Part shown: one piece after another, positions 26,164 through 35,457 of the stretch
Position numbering within the stretch: position 1 is the stretch's first letter
How the letters are laid out: each line of letters opens with the position of its first letter
From: Bradyrhizobium iriomotense
GTDB lineage: Bacteria; Pseudomonadota; Alphaproteobacteria; Rhizobiales; Xanthobacteraceae
Assembly: GCF_018130765.1 (NCBI RefSeq)
Contig: NZ_JAFCJZ010000004.1
Span: 248,001 to 312,000 of the forward strand
Direction: 5' to 3'
DNA: 64,000 nt
Position numbers and translations under genes: made by a program
The notes under the pieces: model-generated
What the model saw: the letters and a program-made list of their open reading frames with translations, nothing else
What the model was told of the DNA's origin: nothing
Database searches by the model: none

Positions 26164-27618
26164 ATGTCAGTGTTGCGTAACCATCCGAAGGGCGCGCGGT
26201 TCGCGTCCTTCGGCATCGGTCTCTGCATCTTCGCATTGATGCCGAGAGAGACCGGCTATCAGGACATTGCCTCTCTGCTGGCGCGTCAGCCCGGCGTCGC
26301 CGAGCGTTGGCAGAAGCAGGTGTTCTCCGCGGCGTCCTCGATCCAGCTCGCCACCTACAGCTTTTCCCGCCCCATCGGCACTTCGGTTCCGCAGAGCGCG
26401 ATGGTTCGCCTCGCAAGCATCGATGGACGCGACGTCACTGGCGCGATCAGCCGCAATCCGGCGCTGCAGGCACCACCCCGCTATCAGGCCGCAGATTTTC
26501 CCAAGGTCGATCGCTCGCTGAAGGGTGATCGCCTCGCAACGGCTACGCCAGCGCCGGTCCCCGAGACCGCGGCGCCCGCCGCGACGCCCGCGCAGGAAGA
26601 TCCCGGGACGTCGAACAGCTCGGTGTTCGGCGCCAAGACTGCCGCACTGCCGCAAGCGATGTCGCCGGAGTCCGCAGCTGCGCTCGACCCGGAGCTTGCG
26701 GAAGCGCTGCGCGCGCCGCCGCTGCCCCAATATTCCAATCCCCCGCAGGCCAGTGACGTCGCGCGTTCATTCGCGGTACAGCCGCTGGAGGCGCTGAAGC
26801 GGGCCACTGCGCCGACGACGCCCGTGCGCGATCCCTTCAGCGTCAAGACCTCGAGCCTGTTCTTCGGCAGCTCCTCGCTCGGCGGCAATGTCGAGAGCAT
26901 CGAGAGCTGGCAGCCCGGCGCCGAGCCGCTGATCGTGATGCCCGACCCCGACATGAAGGTCACGGCCTCGCTGACCCCGCCGACGGCGGACATCGCCAAG
27001 GACATCGAGAGTGGCGAGAGCGTTGCGCCGAAGGGCGAGGTCAACGCCGACAACCAGCGCACCAGATCGCCGGCGGAGCGGCTCGCGCTCGACGACAAGT
27101 CGCGCGCGAAGTCGGAAAAGTGTCTCGCCGAAGCCGTCTATTTCGAATCCCGCGGCGAAGCCGTGCGCGGACAGATGGCGGTGGCGCAGGTGGTAATGAA
27201 CCGCGTGTTCTCCGGCAAATATCCCGACACCGTGTGCGGCGTGGTCTACCAGAACAAGTACCGCCATTTCGCCTGCCAGTTCACCTTTGCCTGTGACAAC
27301 AATCCGGACGTGATCCGCGAGCCCGAGATGTGGGAGCGCGCGAAGAAGATTTCGAAGGCGATGCTCGACGGTCAGATCTGGCTGCCCGAGGTCGGCAAGT
27401 CGACGCACTACCACGCCTATTGGGTGCGCCCGTCCTGGGTCGCCGAGATGAAGAAGATGTACAAGACCGGCGTGCACACCTTCTATCGGCCGCGCAACTG
27501 GGGCGACGGCAGCGAGGAACCGAGCTGGGGCACCCCGGCCCAGACCGCCGCGCTCTCTGCCGAGCTTGCGCAGGAAGCGAAGAGCTCGGCCGAGATGGGC
27601 AACACGGAGCGGCGGTAG
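26164..27618 (+). CDS. SleB-type cell wall hydrolase with membrane anchor
   Basis: A 484-residue protein. The N-terminus has a hydrophobic segment (ARFASFGIGLCIFALMP) that is likely a signal anchor, then ~320 residues of low-complexity Pro/Ala/Ser-rich linker. The C-terminal domain (~315-460) is the SleB/CwlJ hydrolase fold: AEAVYFESRGEAVRGQMAV with the catalytic Glu (E of YFESRGE), then CQFTFACDNNPD and HYHAYWVRPSW. Such domains cut peptidoglycan; in non-spore-forming bacteria they serve in wall remodelling. Several in-frame starts exist upstream (a TTG at 26107, a GTG at 26149); the ATG at 26164 is taken. Confidence 0.85.
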   Translation: MSVLRNHPKGARFASFGIGLCIFALMPRETGYQDIASLLARQPGVAERWQKQVFSAASSIQLATYSFSRPIGTSVPQSAMVRLASIDGRDVTGAISRNPALQAPPRYQAADFPKVDRSLKGDRLATATPAPVPETAAPAATPAQEDPGTSNSSVFGAKTAALPQAMSPESAAALDPELAEALRAPPLPQYSNPPQASDVARSFAVQPLEALKRATAPTTPVRDPFSVKTSSLFFGSSSLGGNVESIESWQPGAEPLIVMPDPDMKVTASLTPPTADIAKDIESGESVAPKGEVNADNQRTRSPAERLALDDKSRAKSEKCLAEAVYFESRGEAVRGQMAVAQVVMNRVFSGKYPDTVCGVVYQNKYRHFACQFTFACDNNPDVIREPEMWERAKKISKAMLDGQIWLPEVGKSTHYHAYWVRPSWVAEMKKMYKTGVHTFYRPRNWGDGSEEPSWGTPAQTAALSAELAQEAKSSAEMGNTERR

Positions 27619-27630
27619 TCTCTCTTAACC

Positions 27631-27762
27631 TCGCCCCGCTTGCGGGGAGAGGTCGACGCGCGAAGCGCGTCGGGTGAGGGGGTACAGGTCTCTCGGCGAT
27701 CTCACGTGCGGAGAGAGAGGCCCCTCACCCCAACCCTCTCCCCGTAAGAACGGGGAGAGGGA
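27631..27762. repeat. Palindromic intergenic repeat, type D
   Basis: TCGCCCCGCTTGCGGGGAGAGG at the left and CTCTCCCCGTAAGAACGGGGAG at the right, with inner GGGTGAGGGG and CCCCTCACCC. It lies between the convergent SleB-type and nadC genes. Confidence 0.85.
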
Positions 27763-27772
27763 GTAGACCGTC

Positions 27773-28651
27773 TCACATCTCGATATCCAGCGCGCAGTCG
27801 AAGTTCGGCGCCGAATGCGTCAGCGCGCCGGAGGACGCGTAATCGACGCCGGTCGCCGCGATGGCTGCAATCGAGTCCAGCGTGACGCCGCCTGACGCCT
27901 CCAGCTTGAGGCGGCCCTCGTTGATCCTGACAGCCTCGCGCAGTGTCGCAAGGTCCATGTTGTCGAGCAGCACGGCGTCCGCCATTCCGGTGTCGAGCAC
28001 CTCGCGCAACTGGATCAGCGTATCCACCTCGATCTCGATCTTGACGAGATGGCCGGCATGGGCGCGGGCGCGCTCCAGTACGGCACGGATGCCGCCGGCG
28101 ACTGCGATGTGATTGTCCTTGATCAGGATCGCGTCGTCGAGGCCGAAGCGATGGTTGAAGCCGCCGCCGCAGCGCACTGCGTATTTCTCCAGCGCGCGCA
28201 AACCGGGCGTGGTTTTTCGCGTGCAGCAGATCCGCATTGTCGTGCCCTCGGTGCGCGCGACGTAGTCCGCCGTGAGCGTGGCGATGCCCGACAGCCGGCC
28301 GACAAAGTTCAGCGCAGTCCGCTCCGCGGTGAGGATGGCGCGCGCGGGACCCGAGATCGTCAGCACCTGCTGCCCGCGGGCAACGCGTGCGGCGTCGCGG
28401 ACATGCGCGCGCACCTCGATGTCGGCCGAGAGCCTTTGCAGCGTTGCCAGCGCCAGCGGCAGGCCGGCGATCACGCCGGACTGGCGCGCGACCAGGATGG
28501 CCTGCGCCTTAGTCGCTTCGGGAATCGTCGCGAGCGAGGTGATGTCGCCGGCGCGGCCGAGATCCTCGTCGAGCGCGCGATGCACGGCCTCATCGATCGC
28601 GAGCGGCGAGAGGAAGGCATCGGGATAGAGCAGTGAGGTCGGGGTGATCAT
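27773..28651 (-). CDS. nadC: Nicotinate-nucleotide pyrophosphorylase (quinolinate phosphoribosyltransferase)
   Basis: NadC converts quinolinate and PRPP to nicotinate mononucleotide, the last step of de novo pyridine-ring synthesis. The product is 292 residues, of family length. Motifs include [38 protein letters not shown] and [14 protein letters not shown], the PRPP and substrate contact segments. It is the third gene of a nadA-nadB-nadC unit; nadB's stop lies 10 bp before the nadC ATG at 28651. The operon has operator-like palindromes upstream of nadA. Confidence 0.97.
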   Translation of the reverse strand: MITPTSLLYPDAFLSPLAIDEAVHRALDEDLGRAGDITSLATIPEATKAQAILVARQSGVIAGLPLALATLQRLSADIEVRAHVRDAARVARGQQVLTISGPARAILTAERTALNFVGRLSGIATLTADYVARTEGTTMRICCTRKTTPGLRALEKYAVRCGGGFNHRFGLDDAILIKDNHIAVAGGIRAVLERARAHAGHLVKIEIEVDTLIQLREVLDTGMADAVLLDNMDLATLREAVRINEGRLKLEASGGVTLDSIAAIAATGVDYASSGALTHSAPNFDCALDIEM

Positions 28652-28661
28652 GGGGACTCCT

Positions 28662-30269
28662 TCAGGCGATCAGGGGTTGCGCAACGCGCGGCAGCGGAGG
28701 CTCGCTCAGGCTCTCCGCGACCTCGCGCGCTGCGGCGAGCGTGGTCATCGTTCTCTGCGCCAGCGCGGGGTTGTCGGCTGGATGATCGGAACGGAAATGT
28801 GCGCCGCGGCTCTCGCGCCGCGCCCAGGCCGCCGCGGCGACGAGCAGGGCCGAAGCCGCCATGTTGCGGACCGTGATGCTAGCCGCCTCACTCTCGAGCG
28901 CGGCAAAGCTGCGTATTGCTTCTGCAAGCCCATCGCGCTCCCGGATCACGCCGACATGCGCGCTCATCATTGTGCGCAGCCGTTTGACGTCCGCTGCATC
29001 CGGCGCGCCGCTGCGCGGCGTCACGACTGTGTCGGGGAGGCGGGCAGGCGAGGGCACCGTGCGGCCGGCGATGTCGTCGGCGATGCGTGCGGCGTAGACC
29101 ACCGCCTCCAGCAGCGAATTGGAGGCGAGGCGGTTGGCGCCGTGCGCGCCGGTGGACGACACTTCGCCGCCGGCCCAGAGCCCGTCGATCGCGCTGCGGC
29201 CGCGCGCGTCCACTGCGATGCCGCCCATGTGGTAATGCGCGGCCGGCGCGATCGGAATGGCTTGCTTCGCGGGATCGATCCCGGCGGCGATGCAGCTCGC
29301 ATGCACCGTCGGAAATTTTTCGGCGAAACGCGTACCGAGCGCGTCCCTTGCATCGAGGAAAGCGCCGCGCCCGGCGGCGATCTCGGCGAACACGCCGCGG
29401 GCCACGATGTCGCGCGGCGCAAGCTCGGCGAGCTGATGGCGAGCGAGCATGAAGCGCTCGCCATGGCGGTTGATCAGCGTCGCGCCTTCGCCGCGCAAGG
29501 CTTCGGTCGCGAGCGGTGCGGGATCGCGGCCGACCATGATCGCGGTCGGGTGGAACTGCACGAATTCGGGATCGGCGATGACAGCGCCGGCGCGGGCTGC
29601 GATCGCAAGGCCGGAGCCGCTGGCTTCCATTGGATTGGTGGTGACGGCGTAGAGATGACCGAGGCCGCCGGTCGCCAGCACGATCGCACGCGAGGCGAGC
29701 AGGACCGGGCGTGCGGCGGGATTGCCGGCTTCGCGCAGCTGCAGGCCCGTGACGGCGCCGTTCTCGGTCAGCAGCGACTCCGCGACCAGGCCTTCGATGA
29801 TACGGATCGACGGCGTGCGGCGCACCGCTTCGCTCAGTGCCGCGATGATCGCGGCGCCTGCTCCGTCGCCGCGCACATGCACAATGCGCCGGGCTGAATG
29901 CGCAGCTTCCCGCCCCACGGCGAGCCGGCCTTCGAGGTCGCGGTCGAACGGCACGCCATAGGCGAGCAGGTCGTGGATTCGCGGCGCAGCCTCCCGCGCA
30001 ATGCCAAGTGCGACGGCTTCGTCGACGAGGCCGCCGCCGACCGCGATCGTATCCGAGGCATGCGCTTCCGGGGTGTCGCCTTCGGCCACCGCCGCCGCGA
30101 TGCCGCCTTGCGCCCAGGCGGAGGATGCGCCCTGTCCAAGCGGTGCCGCCGAGATCAGTGTCACCGGCCGCGGCGCGAGTTTTAGCGCGCAGAACAATCC
30201 GGCAAGGCCGCCGCCGACGATGACGACATCGTCGGTCGAGCGGGTGAGATTGTGGATGTTGTTTGTCAT
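28662..30269 (-). CDS. nadB: L-aspartate oxidase
   Basis: NadB oxidises L-aspartate to iminoaspartate for NadA. It is a 535-residue FAD enzyme from the ATG at 30269 ([21 protein letters not shown]), preceded by GGAG 6 bp upstream, which favours it over the ATG at 30281. The FAD motif is [18 protein letters not shown] near residue 15. [19 protein letters not shown] and [15 protein letters not shown] are the family's active-site and FAD segments. The helical C-terminal domain holds the usual [13 protein letters not shown] type B palindromic repeat separates nadB from nadA. Confidence 0.96.
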   Translation of the reverse strand: MTNNIHNLTRSTDDVVIVGGGLAGLFCALKLAPRPVTLISAAPLGQGASSAWAQGGIAAAVAEGDTPEAHASDTIAVGGGLVDEAVALGIAREAAPRIHDLLAYGVPFDRDLEGRLAVGREAAHSARRIVHVRGDGAGAAIIAALSEAVRRTPSIRIIEGLVAESLLTENGAVTGLQLREAGNPAARPVLLASRAIVLATGGLGHLYAVTTNPMEASGSGLAIAARAGAVIADPEFVQFHPTAIMVGRDPAPLATEALRGEGATLINRHGERFMLARHQLAELAPRDIVARGVFAEIAAGRGAFLDARDALGTRFAEKFPTVHASCIAAGIDPAKQAIPIAPAAHYHMGGIAVDARGRSAIDGLWAGGEVSSTGAHGANRLASNSLLEAVVYAARIADDIAGRTVPSPARLPDTVVTPRSGAPDAADVKRLRTMMSAHVGVIRERDGLAEAIRSFAALESEAASITVRNMAASALLVAAAAWARRESRGAHFRSDHPADNPALAQRTMTTLAAAREVAESLSEPPLPRVAQPLIA

Positions 30270-30282
30270 GGCTTTCTCCATT

Positions 30283-30403
30283 GTCGTCCTGGCGAAAGCC
30301 AGGACCCATTACCCCGACTGTTTGTTGTTGCAGCAGGCTGGTGCTGTCAGCGTGCCAATACCCACGTCCTGTGGTTATGGGTCCCGGCCTGCGCCGGGAC
30401 GAC
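30283..30403. repeat. Palindromic intergenic repeat, type B, inside the nad operon
   Basis: GTCGTCCTGGCGAAAGCCAGG at the left and CCCGGCCTGCGCCGGGACGAC at the right. It lies between nadA and nadB, so a transcript running through would fold it into a long hairpin. Confidence 0.8.
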
Positions 30404-30416
30404 ACCGAGTGTGTTG

Positions 30417-31520
30417 CTAATTCTTCAGATTGATCATCCGCTCGACCGATCGCCTTGCCCGCACCGCAAGCACGGGATCGATCGTGACTTCCTCGCCGAG
30501 CGTCAGCAGGCTCTGCAAGATGTTCGCGAGCGTGATGCGCTTCATATGCGGGCAGAGATTGCACGGGCGCAGCATCTCCACGTCAGGCAGCTCGGCGCGG
30601 ACATTGTCGGCCATCGAGCATTCCGTGATCATCACCAGCCGTCGCGGCCGCCGCTCGCGCACCCAGTTGATCATGTGCGCGGTCGAGCCGGTGAAGTCGG
30701 CCTCCGCCAGCACGTCCGGCGGACATTCGGGATGCGCGATGATCTGCACGGACGGATCGGCCTCGCGAAAGGCGCGTAGCTCCTCGCCCTTGAAGCGCTC
30801 GTGCACTTCGCAGGCGCCCTTCCAGGCGATGATCTTGACGTCGGTCTTCGAGGCGACGTAGGTCGCGAGGTAACGGTCGGGCAGGAAGATCACGGTCGGC
30901 GCATTCAGGCTTTCGACCACCTGCACCGCGTTCGACGAGGTGCAGCAGATGTCGACCTCGGCCTTCACCTCCGCCGACGTGTTGACATAGGCGACGACCG
31001 GCACGCCGGGAAATTTTTCGCGCAGCAGCCGCACGTCGGCACCGGTGATGCTGGAAGCAAGCGAGCAGCCGGCGCGCGAATCCGGGATCAGCACCGTCTT
31101 CTCCGGGTTGAGCAGTTTTGAGGTCTCCGCCATGAAGTGCACGCCGCACTGGACGATGATGCCGGCCTTCACCTTGGTGGCCTCGACCGCGAGCTGGAGC
31201 GAGTCGCCGCCGATGTCGGCGACGCAGTGGAAGATCTCCGGCGCCTGGTAATTGTGCGCGAGGATCACCGCGCCGCGCGTCTGCTTCAGCTCGTTGATCG
31301 CCTTGATGGTCGGTGCCATCAGCGGCCACTCGATCGGCGGGATCACGTGCTTGACGCGCTCATAGAGCGGCGCGGTGGCGCGCTCGACGTCGTCGTTCCA
31401 CTCCAGCGCAGGCATCGGCAGCGCGGGCCCCGGCTCCGGCGCGGCGCGCGGGGAGGTAATGACCTTGCCCTGAGGCCGGGCGGCAAAATCGTCGGGGCCG
31501 TAAATTCCAGTGATCGGCAT
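30417..31520 (-). CDS. nadA: Quinolinate synthase A
   Basis: NadA condenses iminoaspartate with dihydroxyacetone phosphate to quinolinate, using a 4Fe-4S cluster. The start is the ATG at 31520 ([11 protein letters not shown]), with GGGAGG 5 bp upstream; a TTG three bases earlier is in frame but not favoured. It is 367 residues. The cluster Cys candidates are C125 ([10 protein letters not shown]), C266 (AHPECPP) and C320/C323 ([10 protein letters not shown]). [21 protein letters not shown] is the conserved N-terminal block. It is first in the nadA-nadB-nadC unit and lies just downstream of two operator-like palindromes. Confidence 0.97.
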   Translation of the reverse strand: MPITGIYGPDDFAARPQGKVITSPRAAPEPGPALPMPALEWNDDVERATAPLYERVKHVIPPIEWPLMAPTIKAINELKQTRGAVILAHNYQAPEIFHCVADIGGDSLQLAVEATKVKAGIIVQCGVHFMAETSKLLNPEKTVLIPDSRAGCSLASSITGADVRLLREKFPGVPVVAYVNTSAEVKAEVDICCTSSNAVQVVESLNAPTVIFLPDRYLATYVASKTDVKIIAWKGACEVHERFKGEELRAFREADPSVQIIAHPECPPDVLAEADFTGSTAHMINWVRERRPRRLVMITECSMADNVRAELPDVEMLRPCNLCPHMKRITLANILQSLLTLGEEVTIDPVLAVRARRSVERMINLKN

Positions 31521-31540
31521 CAAAGCCTCCCTTTTAAGTT

Positions 31541-31557
31541 ATACTCACAATGAGTAT
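31541..31557. promoter_or_regulatory. Operator-like palindrome 1 upstream of nadA
   Basis: A perfect ATACTCA-N3-TGAGTAT inverted repeat, 21 bp before the nadA ATG. It is proposed as a NadQ binding site, because nadQ lies at 44108-45076 and NadQ is the predicted NAD-synthesis regulator of alphaproteobacteria. A half-site TGAGTAA follows at 31568-31574. Confidence 0.7.
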
Positions 31558-31615
31558 ATTGTGGGCCTGAGTAATCCGGCCCAAGGGCCGGAGCGGACTT
31601 CACTGATACCCAAAT

Positions 31616-31632
31616 ATGCTCAAACTGAGTAA
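31616..31632. promoter_or_regulatory. Operator-like palindrome 2 upstream of nadA
   Basis: ATGCTCA-N3-TGAGTAA, the same layout with two mismatches from the first site and a centre-to-centre distance of 75 bp. Two sites suggest cooperative binding or looping. The gap on to the MFS gene at 31839 shows nothing else clear. Confidence 0.65.
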
Positions 31633-31838
31633 ATCAAAGATACCACGCCCCGCGGAGGATCGCTAGGCCCTGTCGCACACATTCCCGTCAGGCGAGGCCT
31701 CATTGAAATGCAATGCTCCCGCGACAGCCCCTCGTGGAATGCAATCGCTTTTGACTTGGGATTTTCATGCAAATGCATTAAACGAGTTGGCCCGCGGCTG
31801 CCTATTCCGGACCGCCAACAACGGACAAGGAGCACACC

Positions 31839-33089
31839 ATGTCGACATCAATTGGCGAGCTCGGTCCGGCCTCCCGTTCCAACTGGCGCACACCGGCGAT
31901 CATCATTCTCTGCGGCTGCGCCATCGGCATGCTCGGTTTCGGCCCGCGCTCGGCGCTCGGCTTCTTCGTGCAGCCAATGAGCCATGAATTCGCCTGGGGC
32001 CGCGACGTGTTCGGCCTCGCCATCGCTGTGCAGAACCTGTTGTGGGGACTGGGTCAGCCTTTTGCCGGCGCGGTCGCCGATCGCTTCGGCCTGTTCCGGG
32101 TGATGTGCGTCGGCGCGCTGCTCTATGCCGGCGGCCTGCTCCTGATGCGTTACTCCTCGACGCCGCTGTCACTGAATCTCGGTGCAGGCGTGATGGTCGG
32201 CTTTGGTCTCGCCGGCTGCTCGTTCAACCTGGTGCTGTCGGCGTTCAGCAAGCTCTTGCCGGCCGAGAAGCGCGGGCTTGCGCTCGGCGCCGGCACGGCG
32301 GCGGGCTCGTTCGGACAGTTCCTGTTCGCGCCGATCGGCGTCGCGCTGATCGACAATTTCGGCTGGCAGCAGGCGCTCACCGTCTTCGGCTTCCTGATGC
32401 TGCTGATCATCCCGCTGTCGCTGGCGCTCGCCACGCCGCCGGTCGCAACCACCGCGAATGCGGCGCCAGCGGACGAGCAGACGTTTACCAAAGCGCTTGC
32501 GGAAGCCTTCGGTCACCGCTCCTATGTGCTGCTGGTGCTCGGCTTCTTCACCTGCGGTTTCCAGCTCGCCTTCATCACCGTGCATCTGCCGGCCTTCCTG
32601 GTTGATCGCGGCATCTCGACGCAAACCGGCGGCTGGGTGATCGCGGCGATCGGCCTGTTCAACATCATCGGCTCGCTCAGCGTCGGCTATCTCCAGAACT
32701 ATCTGCCCAAGCGCTACATCCTCTCGACCATCTATTTCACGCGCGCCCTTGCGACGCTCGCCTTCATCTCGTTCCCGATCACGCCGTTCTCGGCGATCGC
32801 ATTCGGCGCGATCTCGGGCCTGACCTGGCTGTCGACGGTGCCGCCGACCTCGGCGCTGGTGGCGCTGATGTTCGGCACGCGCTGGCTCGCCACGCTCTAT
32901 GGTTTTGCCTTCGTCAGCCATCAGGTCGGCGGCTTCCTCGGCGTCTGGCTTGGGGGCATCGTGTTCGAGAAATACGGTTCCTACACGCCGATCTGGTGGC
33001 TCTCGATCCTGTTCGGCGTGCTCTCGGCGCTGATCAACCTTCCGATCGTGGAGAAACCCGTCGCACGGGCGGTTGCGCAGCCGGCCTGA
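31839..33089 (+). CDS. MFS transporter
   Basis: A 416-residue major facilitator with twelve predicted helices. The first half has the family loop GQPFAGAVADRFGLFRV (cytoplasmic loop 2-3, with DR) and LPAEKRGLALGAGTAAGSFGQF; the second half starts after a hydrophilic loop (~200-220). The pattern is closest to the oxalate/formate antiporter or monocarboxylate type of MFS, but the substrate is unknown. An AAGGAG lies ~8 bp before the ATG. It is divergent from nadA and shares the region with the two operator-like palindromes, 207 bp from the second. Whether NadQ affects it is untested. Confidence 0.88.
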   Translation: MSTSIGELGPASRSNWRTPAIIILCGCAIGMLGFGPRSALGFFVQPMSHEFAWGRDVFGLAIAVQNLLWGLGQPFAGAVADRFGLFRVMCVGALLYAGGLLLMRYSSTPLSLNLGAGVMVGFGLAGCSFNLVLSAFSKLLPAEKRGLALGAGTAAGSFGQFLFAPIGVALIDNFGWQQALTVFGFLMLLIIPLSLALATPPVATTANAAPADEQTFTKALAEAFGHRSYVLLVLGFFTCGFQLAFITVHLPAFLVDRGISTQTGGWVIAAIGLFNIIGSLSVGYLQNYLPKRYILSTIYFTRALATLAFISFPITPFSAIAFGAISGLTWLSTVPPTSALVALMFGTRWLATLYGFAFVSHQVGGFLGVWLGGIVFEKYGSYTPIWWLSILFGVLSALINLPIVEKPVARAVAQPA

Positions 33090-33130
33090 TCGGCTAAACA
33101 TCCCCGACAAACAAGTCAGGGAGCGTAGTC

Positions 33131-34117
33131 GTGGCCACATTCAAGGCGATCCGGGTCGACAAGGCGGACAAGGGCACCACCGCGCACCTCGCGCAGTTCG
33201 ACGAAGCCGAACTGATGGAGGGCGACGTCACCGTCCGCGTCGAATGGTCGACGCTGAACTACAAGGACGGCCTCGCGCTCACCGGCAAGGCGCCGGTGGT
33301 GCGCCGCTTCCCGATGATCGCCGGCATCGACTTTGCCGGCACGGTCGAAGCCTCCTCGCATCCGCAGTGGAAGGCGGGCGACAAGGTCGTCTGCACCGGC
33401 TGGGGCATGGGCGAGACCCATCTCGGCGCCTATGCCGAGAAGGCACGGGTGAAGGGCGACTGGCTGGTCGCCCTGCCGCAGGGCCTGTCGGCGCGCGACG
33501 CCATGGCGATCGGGACCGCCGGCTTCACCGCGATGCTCTCGGTGCTGGCGCTGGAGAAGCACGGTCTGTCGCCGAAGAGCGGTCCCGTGGTGGTAACGGG
33601 CGCAGCCGGCGGCGTCGGCTCGGTCGCCACCGCCGTGCTGTCCAAGCTCGGCTACCACGTCATCGCCTCGACCGGCCGCGCAGCTGAAGCCGACTACCTC
33701 AAGCACCTCGGCGCGGCCGAAGTCATCGATCGCAATGAATTGTCGGCGCCGGCGAAACCCCTCGCCAAGGAGCGCTGGGCGGGCGGCGTCGACAGCGTCG
33801 GCTCGACCACGCTGGCGAATCTCCTGTCGATGACGAAGTACGGCGGCGCGATCGCCGCCTGTGGCCTTGCGGCCGGCATGGACCTGCCGTCTTCTGTCGC
33901 GCCCTTCATTTTGCGCGGAGTGTGCCTTCTCGGCATCGATTCCGTGATGTGCCCGATCGAGCCGCGGAAAGCCGCCTGGCAGCGCCTGGCCTCCGATCTG
34001 GATCGGACAAAACTATCTGAAATTACTCACGAAATTTCGCTCGACGAGGTCCAGGGTTGGGGCGCGAAGATCCTGGCCGGCCAGGTCCGCGGCCGCATCG
34101 TGGTAAAAATTGTCTAA
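33131..34117 (+). CDS. acuI: AcuI/YhdH-type acrylyl-CoA reductase family oxidoreductase
   Basis: A 328-residue zinc-independent medium-chain dehydrogenase, NADPH dependent. It starts with GTG at 33131, with GGGAG 8 bp upstream. Family blocks are [64 protein letters not shown] (nucleotide-binding glycine motif, ~153-173) and the C-terminal [13 protein letters not shown]. AcuI reduces acryloyl-CoA to propionyl-CoA in DMSP, acrylate or 3-hydroxypropionate metabolism, though many homologues are assigned broadly. It lies 41 bp after the MFS gene and may share its promoter. Confidence 0.88.
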   Translation: MATFKAIRVDKADKGTTAHLAQFDEAELMEGDVTVRVEWSTLNYKDGLALTGKAPVVRRFPMIAGIDFAGTVEASSHPQWKAGDKVVCTGWGMGETHLGAYAEKARVKGDWLVALPQGLSARDAMAIGTAGFTAMLSVLALEKHGLSPKSGPVVVTGAAGGVGSVATAVLSKLGYHVIASTGRAAEADYLKHLGAAEVIDRNELSAPAKPLAKERWAGGVDSVGSTTLANLLSMTKYGGAIAACGLAAGMDLPSSVAPFILRGVCLLGIDSVMCPIEPRKAAWQRLASDLDRTKLSEITHEISLDEVQGWGAKILAGQVRGRIVVKIV

Positions 34118-34128
34118 CGGCGTTCAGA

Positions 34129-34187
34129 CTTTACCAACCAAGCTGCTTCAATGTTGCCTTGGTTAGTATGGTAAGCAGCGGGTAAAG
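34129..34187. repeat. Nested inverted repeat between two genes
   Basis: Outer arms CTTTACC (34129-34135) and GGTAAAG (34181-34187), inner arms GCTGCTT (34142-34148) and AAGCAGC (34173-34179), both exact. In RNA it would form a two-part hairpin. It lies 12 bp after the AcuI stop. There is no T-run, so it is not a classic terminator. Confidence 0.55.
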
Positions 34188-34230
34188 AGATAAGGCATCG
34201 CCCGCTGCGGGGGTCGGTTCGGAGTTGAGC

Positions 34231-34830
34231 ATGCTTGCGCGTATTGTGTTGGGGGCTGTCACGGCGGCAGCGACGTTTGCGCCGGCCATTGCTGGAAGCA
34301 TGAACGCCGATGAGGCGCGCCGCTTCGTGGCCGGCAAGGTCTTCGCCTTCACCTGTTTCGACGGCACCCGCGGCGCAGGCCGCATCCTGGACGACCTCGG
34401 TGCCGCCGGCGCCGTGCAGTTCTCGGGCTCAGGCCCGGTGAAACATCTCCGCCTGCCCGGCAATACGCTCCAGATCCGCGGCCAGAACGTCTGCGCCTCG
34501 ATCAAGGGCATCCCGTTCGAGCCCTGTTTCAACCTGGAGAAGACCGACGAGCGCAGCTTCCGCGGCTCGGTATCGGGCATGGGCTTCGCCTATTGCGACT
34601 TCCATCACCAGGGCGGCAACCAGATGCTGATGGCGCGCGCGGTGGCGCGTCCGCGTTCGCTGCGCTCCTCGGAGCACACCGGCTCGGTCGCCTCCTCGAA
34701 CACCGAGGTTGCCGCGCGTGTCGAGACGCCGCGTGTCGAGAGCAGCCGGCTCGAGCCGGTGAAGTCCGAAGTCAGGTCGGAGCCTGCGAAGAACGAGGGC
34801 CCGCTGGAGCTGCGTCGCTCCACCCAGTGA
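34231..34830 (+). CDS. Exported hypothetical protein
   Basis: A 199-residue protein, with GGAG 6 bp before the ATG at 34231. The first ~24 residues are a signal peptide (MLARIVLGAVTAAATFAPAIAG). The folded part (25-135) has four Cys (FTCFDGTRG, NVCASIKG, EPCFNL, YCDFHHQGG) likely forming two disulfides in the periplasm, and ends GMGFAYCDFHHQGGNQML. The last ~65 residues are a low-complexity tail with repeated (R/S)VE(T/S)..RVESSRLEPVKSEV-type units. I do not recognise the family. It lies between the AcuI gene and the DUF6894 gene on the same strand. Confidence 0.75.
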   Translation: MLARIVLGAVTAAATFAPAIAGSMNADEARRFVAGKVFAFTCFDGTRGAGRILDDLGAAGAVQFSGSGPVKHLRLPGNTLQIRGQNVCASIKGIPFEPCFNLEKTDERSFRGSVSGMGFAYCDFHHQGGNQMLMARAVARPRSLRSSEHTGSVASSNTEVAARVETPRVESSRLEPVKSEVRSEPAKNEGPLELRRSTQ

Positions 34831-34993
34831 GCTGGCGGCGCAGGCCAATCCGCGCCTTTTCGTTGCATATGTCCATCGCACACGAAGCCGCCGTGCCGTA
34901 GTCATACGGACGGCGGCTTTCATGCGTTGGTAGCTGTTCGCGCCCCAGTTTGCGTACGGCCGGAGGGACGCGGCCCTAGACAAGGGTTCAACG

Positions 34994-35227
34994 ATGTCGC
35001 TGTACTTCTTCCGCATCAGTACCGGTCGCTACTCCGGTGCCGCCGATCAGCCCTACGAGTTCGACGATCGCGCCGCCGCGTGGAACGAGATGACCGAGGT
35101 CTGCGCCAATCTGCTCGGCGGGATCGCGCGCAGCATGAAGCCGAATGCGAAGTGGAGCATGGAGCTGCTCGACGAGAACAAGGAGCCAGTGTTCCGCATC
35201 AGCATCATGGGCGAGACGGTCAGCTGA
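34994..35227 (+). CDS. DUF6894-type small protein
   Basis: A 77-residue protein that starts MSLYFFRISTGRYSGAADQP, the pattern of rhizobial DUF6894 proteins (a Y-F-F start and a D-rich region, here EFDDRAAAWNEMTEVCANLLGG). It ends in a beta-strand-like KWSMELLDENKEPVFRISI. AAGGG lies 8 bp before the ATG. The family is widespread in rhizobia with no known function. It stands upstream of the first chemoreceptor, with a 230-bp gap between that contains a palindrome. Confidence 0.75.
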   Translation: MSLYFFRISTGRYSGAADQPYEFDDRAAAWNEMTEVCANLLGGIARSMKPNAKWSMELLDENKEPVFRISIMGETVS

Positions 35228-35247
35228 TGAGACTCAACAACGGGTCG

Positions 35248-35261
35248 GTCCGTTAACGGAC
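35248..35261. promoter_or_regulatory. 14-bp perfect palindrome
   Basis: GTCCGTTAACGGAC is a perfect inverted repeat 20 bp after the DUF6894 stop and ~200 bp before the chemoreceptor gene. It could be an operator or a short hairpin. No matching copy was found near the other chemoreceptor genes. Confidence 0.35.
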
Positions 35262-35457
35262 GTATTGTCCGCAAATCCGCGAAGTGCAAATTCACTGCAC
35301 GCGAAAAGTGTGCAAGTCCCATGGTTTGAGCAGCTTTTTCAGTATTTCTACCCAGGCCGCAGGCGCTCTCACTTAACGTTAATGAGGAACCTCGCGGCTA
35401 GCCTTCCCGGGCTGTTCACGCGCATTGGCGCGGCAATGCGTATCCGGGGATGCTTCA

